A stretch of DNA of 64,000 bases, taken from positions 1 to 64,000 of the forward strand of contig CABUID010000002.1 in the NCBI GenBank assembly GCA_902491575.1, read 5' to 3'. The notes beneath the pieces were generated by a model. The model made no database searches, was not told where the DNA came from, and saw only the letters and a program-made list of their open reading frames with translations. The stretch's first letter is position 1. The number at the start of each line of letters is the position of its first letter. Source of the stretch: an uncultured Bacillota bacterium. Lineage in GTDB: Bacteria; Bacillota_I; Bacilli_A; RFN20; CAG-631. A program made the translations under genes and the position numbers. Positions 61,364-64,000 of the stretch are shown piece by piece.

Positions 61364-63541
61364 CTAAAGATGAAGAACCCTTTCTTTTATTTCTTCTGTC
61401 CGTCCTTGATTCCAAAATTGAGTTCCAATATAGCCACAAGTACGTCTAGCGACATTTAAACGGCTTTGATCTCTATTTTTACAATTTGGACATTCCCAAA
61501 TGAGTTTTCCATCCTCATCTTTGACAATCATGATTTCGCCATCATATCCACAACATTGGCAATAATCACTTTTAGTATTTAATTCCGCATACATAATATT
61601 GTCATAAATATATTTCATGACCTCTAAAACTGCTTCAAGATTATTTTGCATATTTGGAACTTCAATATAACTTATAGCTCCACCTGGAGATAAACGCTGA
61701 AATTGAGCTTCAAATTTTAATTTTTCAAAAGCATTGATGGGTTCAGTAACATGCACATGATAACTATTTGTAATATAATTTTTATCCGTAACACCTTCGA
61801 TAATACCAAATCGCTTTTTTAAACATTTTGAAAATTTATAAGTTGTACTTTCCAATGGTGTACCATAAAGAGAATAATCAATATGTTCACTTAATTTCCA
61901 TTGATTAGTGTACTCATTTAATTTTTCCATTATCTTTAAACCAAATTCAGTGCCTTTAATAGAAGTCATTTTTTCTTTCGTCATATAATATACAGTTTCC
62001 CATAAACCAGCATAACCTAAAGATAATGTAGAGTAGCCATTATAAAGAAGTTTATCAATTTTTTCACCTTTTTTAAGACGTGCTATCGCTCCATATTGCC
62101 ATAAAATAGGGGCTACATCACTCGTTGTTCCCTTTAAGCGTTGATGGCGAGCTTGTAAAGCAATATGACATAGTTCCATTCTTTCATCAAATATTTTCCA
62201 GAAAAGATCTATATTTCCTTTAGAAGAGCAAGCAATATCCACCAAATTAACTGTAACTACGCCTTGATTAAAGCGACCATAATATTTTGGTTTACCATTT
62301 TCATCAAGATAAGGTGTTAAAAAGCTTCGACACCCCATACATGGATAACAGTTCCCGTTACCCTTTTTATCAATTTTATATTCGAGCATTTTCTTTTCAG
62401 AAATATAATCTGGTACTAAACGTTTAGCTGAAACTTTTGCAGCAAGTTTAGTTAAATACCAATATTTGCTATCTTCATGAATATTGTCTTCTTCTAATAC
62501 ATAAATTAATTTTGGGAAAGCAGGTGTATACCATACGCCTTGTTCATTTTTAACGCCTTGATATCTTTGGTTAAGGCATTCTTCGATGATTAAAGCTAAA
62601 TCATTCTTAGTTTGTGGATCATTTACCTCATTTAAATACATGAAAACAGTTACAAAAGGGGCTTGTCCATTTGTTGTCATTAAAGTGACAACTTGATATT
62701 GTATCGTTTGTACACCTCTTTTAATTTCTTCTTTTAAACGCGATTCAACAACATGCTTTATTTGTTCTTCACTCATGTGTAATTGTATTTCTTCGTTTTC
62801 TTTTAAAACTTCTTGAGTAATTTTTTCACGACTTATTTGCACAAAAGGAGCAAGATGAGATAAAGAAATCGATTGACCACCATACTGACTAGAAGCAACT
62901 TGAGCAATAATTTGTGTGGCAATATTGCATGCTGTAGAAAAAGATTTTGGTTTTTCAATCAATGTTCCAGAAATGACAGTACCATTTTGCAACATATCTT
63001 CTAGATTTACTAAATCGCAATTATGCATATGTTGAGCAAAATAATCTGCATCATGGAAATGAATGATACCTTCTTCGTGAGCTTTTACAACTTCATCAGG
63101 TAGCAAAAATCTTTTTGTTATATCCTTACTCACTTCACCGGCCATATAGTCCCTTTGGACAGAATTTACAATTGGATTTTTATTGGAATTTTCTTGTTTT
63201 ACTTCTTCATTATTACATTCAATTAAAGATAATATTTGAGCATCTGTTGTGTTTTGCTTTCTTAATAATTCTCTACTATAACGATAAGTAATATAATTTC
63301 GGGCAATTTCAAAAGCTTGAATGGACATTAATTCATTTTCTACAAAATCTTGTATTTCTTCTACACTTAAAGATTGCTTTAAACTTTTACACTTTGTAGA
63401 TACTTTACTCGCTATTTCGTCAATCATTTCTTTTGATAGTCTTTTTTCTGCTTCCACTGTATGGTTTGCTTTTGTAATTGCATTGATGATTTTTTTTATA
63501 TCAAATCTAACTTCTTCTCCGCTTCTTTTTATAACTTTCAT
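61364..63541 (-). CDS. nrdD: Anaerobic ribonucleoside-triphosphate reductase
   Basis: Makes deoxyribonucleotides without oxygen. N-terminal ATP-cone (residues 1-90, VIKRSGEEVRFDIKKI), glycyl radical enzyme barrel with GNGNCYPCMGCRSFL, a C-terminal zinc site of two Cys-x2-Cys pairs (CQCCG, CPNC), and the radical loop RRTCGYIG with Gly703. Length 725 residues. GGGAG precedes the ATG by eight bases. A TATAGT (63588-63593, minus strand) is the possible -10. First gene of nrdD-nrdG. Confidence 0.97.
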   Translation of the reverse strand: MKVIKRSGEEVRFDIKKIINAITKANHTVEAEKRLSKEMIDEIASKVSTKCKSLKQSLSVEEIQDFVENELMSIQAFEIARNYITYRYSRELLRKQNTTDAQILSLIECNNEEVKQENSNKNPIVNSVQRDYMAGEVSKDITKRFLLPDEVVKAHEEGIIHFHDADYFAQHMHNCDLVNLEDMLQNGTVISGTLIEKPKSFSTACNIATQIIAQVASSQYGGQSISLSHLAPFVQISREKITQEVLKENEEIQLHMSEEQIKHVVESRLKEEIKRGVQTIQYQVVTLMTTNGQAPFVTVFMYLNEVNDPQTKNDLALIIEECLNQRYQGVKNEQGVWYTPAFPKLIYVLEEDNIHEDSKYWYLTKLAAKVSAKRLVPDYISEKKMLEYKIDKKGNGNCYPCMGCRSFLTPYLDENGKPKYYGRFNQGVVTVNLVDIACSSKGNIDLFWKIFDERMELCHIALQARHQRLKGTTSDVAPILWQYGAIARLKKGEKIDKLLYNGYSTLSLGYAGLWETVYYMTKEKMTSIKGTEFGLKIMEKLNEYTNQWKLSEHIDYSLYGTPLESTTYKFSKCLKKRFGIIEGVTDKNYITNSYHVHVTEPINAFEKLKFEAQFQRLSPGGAISYIEVPNMQNNLEAVLEVMKYIYDNIMYAELNTKSDYCQCCGYDGEIMIVKDEDGKLIWECPNCKNRDQSRLNVARRTCGYIGTQFWNQGRTEEIKERVLHL

Positions 63542-63904
63542 ATGCCTACTCCCTTTACATCTTCTTATTTATTGTTTTATTATTTTTACTATACATACTA
63601 GAAAAATGGTACAACAAAAAAAGCCAATTCCTAAAATCCTTTAAAATAGAAGGTTTATTTTTGACGTGTTGTGCATAATCCATTTATCTTATATGCATAT
63701 TAAAATAATATCATAAAAAGGGAATAAAAAAAATAAAAATTTTAAAAAAATTTTATAGCAACATTTTTGATTTTTTTGTCCATTATTTTTTAATAAAAAA
63801 TCATTTCATTCATCAAAATGAAAAACAATATAAAAACAACGTTTTCATATGGTTAATGATAAAAAATAATGCTAAAATAAAAATAATATAGGAGTTGATA
63901 ATCA
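63542..63904. other. Intergenic region between nrdD and the right-edge gene
   Basis: Very AT-rich, divergent promoter region. A possible -10 TATAGT serves nrdD and TGC-TAAAAT (63870-63878) may serve the rightward gene. I see no RNA gene or clear operator. Confidence 0.5.
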
Positions 63905-64000
63905 ATGGCAAACATTCAAGAAAAGTTCGAAATTTGGTGCAAAAAGCTTTATGATATTTCAAAAAGAAATTATATGATGAATTTTACAGGGCAACATAAT
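63905..64000 (+). CDS. DUF4011-like protein, start of gene only
   Basis: Only the first 32 codons are in the window. EIWCKKLYDISKRNYMMNF fits the start of DUF4011 proteins (W-x-x-x-L-x-D-x-S-K-R-N-x-x-x-N-F), large proteins usually carrying a superfamily I helicase and sometimes a nuclease. ATG preceded by AGGAG ten bases upstream. The call rests on this short stretch, so helicase activity cannot be confirmed. Confidence 0.6.
   Translation, partial: MANIQEKFEIWCKKLYDISKRNYMMNFTGQHN

Noticed and set aside
63601..63720. NrdR boxes upstream of nrdD
   Set aside because: No pair of sites close to the NrdR consensus could be found by eye.
1..64000. CRISPR arrays, prophage genes or intact insertion sequences
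   Set aside because: No regularly spaced repeat-spacer pattern, no phage structural genes, and no complete transposase or integrase frame seen.
1..64000. Alternative genetic code with TGA as tryptophan
   Set aside because: TGG is used for Trp throughout and the endonuclease I gene ends at a TGA (48911-48913) in the expected place.

Overview
The window is AT-rich, low-GC DNA with strong AGGAGG-type ribosome binding sites and long co-directional gene runs. It looks like a chromosome segment of a Bacillota, probably a member of class Bacilli with a reduced genome (Erysipelotrichales- or Acholeplasmatales-like gut lineages are my guess). Several gene strings follow the Bacillus subtilis order: dapB-cca-dnaD-nth next to ponA/recU, then gpsB-rnpB; pgsA-pncC-recA-rny-ymdB-spoVS; rpsF-ssb-rpsR; yaaA-recF-gyrB-gyrA-serS; miaB-ymcA. 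The cell has a peptidoglycan synthase, and TGA is read as stop, so it is not a wall-less mycoplasma with an altered code.

Layout. 0-2 kb: an RHS-repeat remnant and a MATE efflux gene read leftward behind a short hairpin-plus-U-tract leader that may be a guanidine-IV-type riboswitch. 2-24 kb: housekeeping genes for tRNA maturation, repair, cell wall, RNase P RNA, lipid synthesis, recombination, RNA turnover, ribosomal proteins, gyrase, seryl-tRNA synthetase and tRNA dihydrouridine synthesis. 24-40 kb: one long glycan-uptake operon behind a promoter that overlaps a likely CcpA (cre) site. It encodes a phosphodiester-glycosidase lipoprotein, a very large solute-binding lipoprotein, two pairs of ABC permeases (one permease fused to about 560 residues of coiled coil), a beta-propeller/TPR/Yip1 membrane protein and a DUF5696 exoprotein, but no ATPase. 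40-55.6 kb: an SGNH hydrolase lipoprotein, lysS, a tandem GNAT protein, ispD, miaB, ymcA, a secreted endonuclease I, pyrG with an attenuator-like leader, type III glutamine synthetase, and the tldD/tldE protease pair.

55.6-60.8 kb is the accessory part: a small Cys-rich lipoprotein, a truncated ATPase, a run of short direct repeats, and a two-gene module (DUF262-DUF1524 nuclease plus DUF2971 protein). The module lies between two copies of the sequence that trails a tRNA-Thr gene, which suggests a defence-type islet inserted beside the tRNA. 60.8-64 kb: the anaerobic ribonucleotide reductase genes nrdD-nrdG, which imply anaerobic life, and the first 32 codons of a probable DUF4011 protein running off the right edge.

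The best candidates for less-described biology are the coiled-coil/permease fusion and its operon, the DUF262/DUF2971 islet, the MATE leader, and the spoVS ribosome binding site buried inside a terminator stem. All calls come from reading the sequence; no database search was run.
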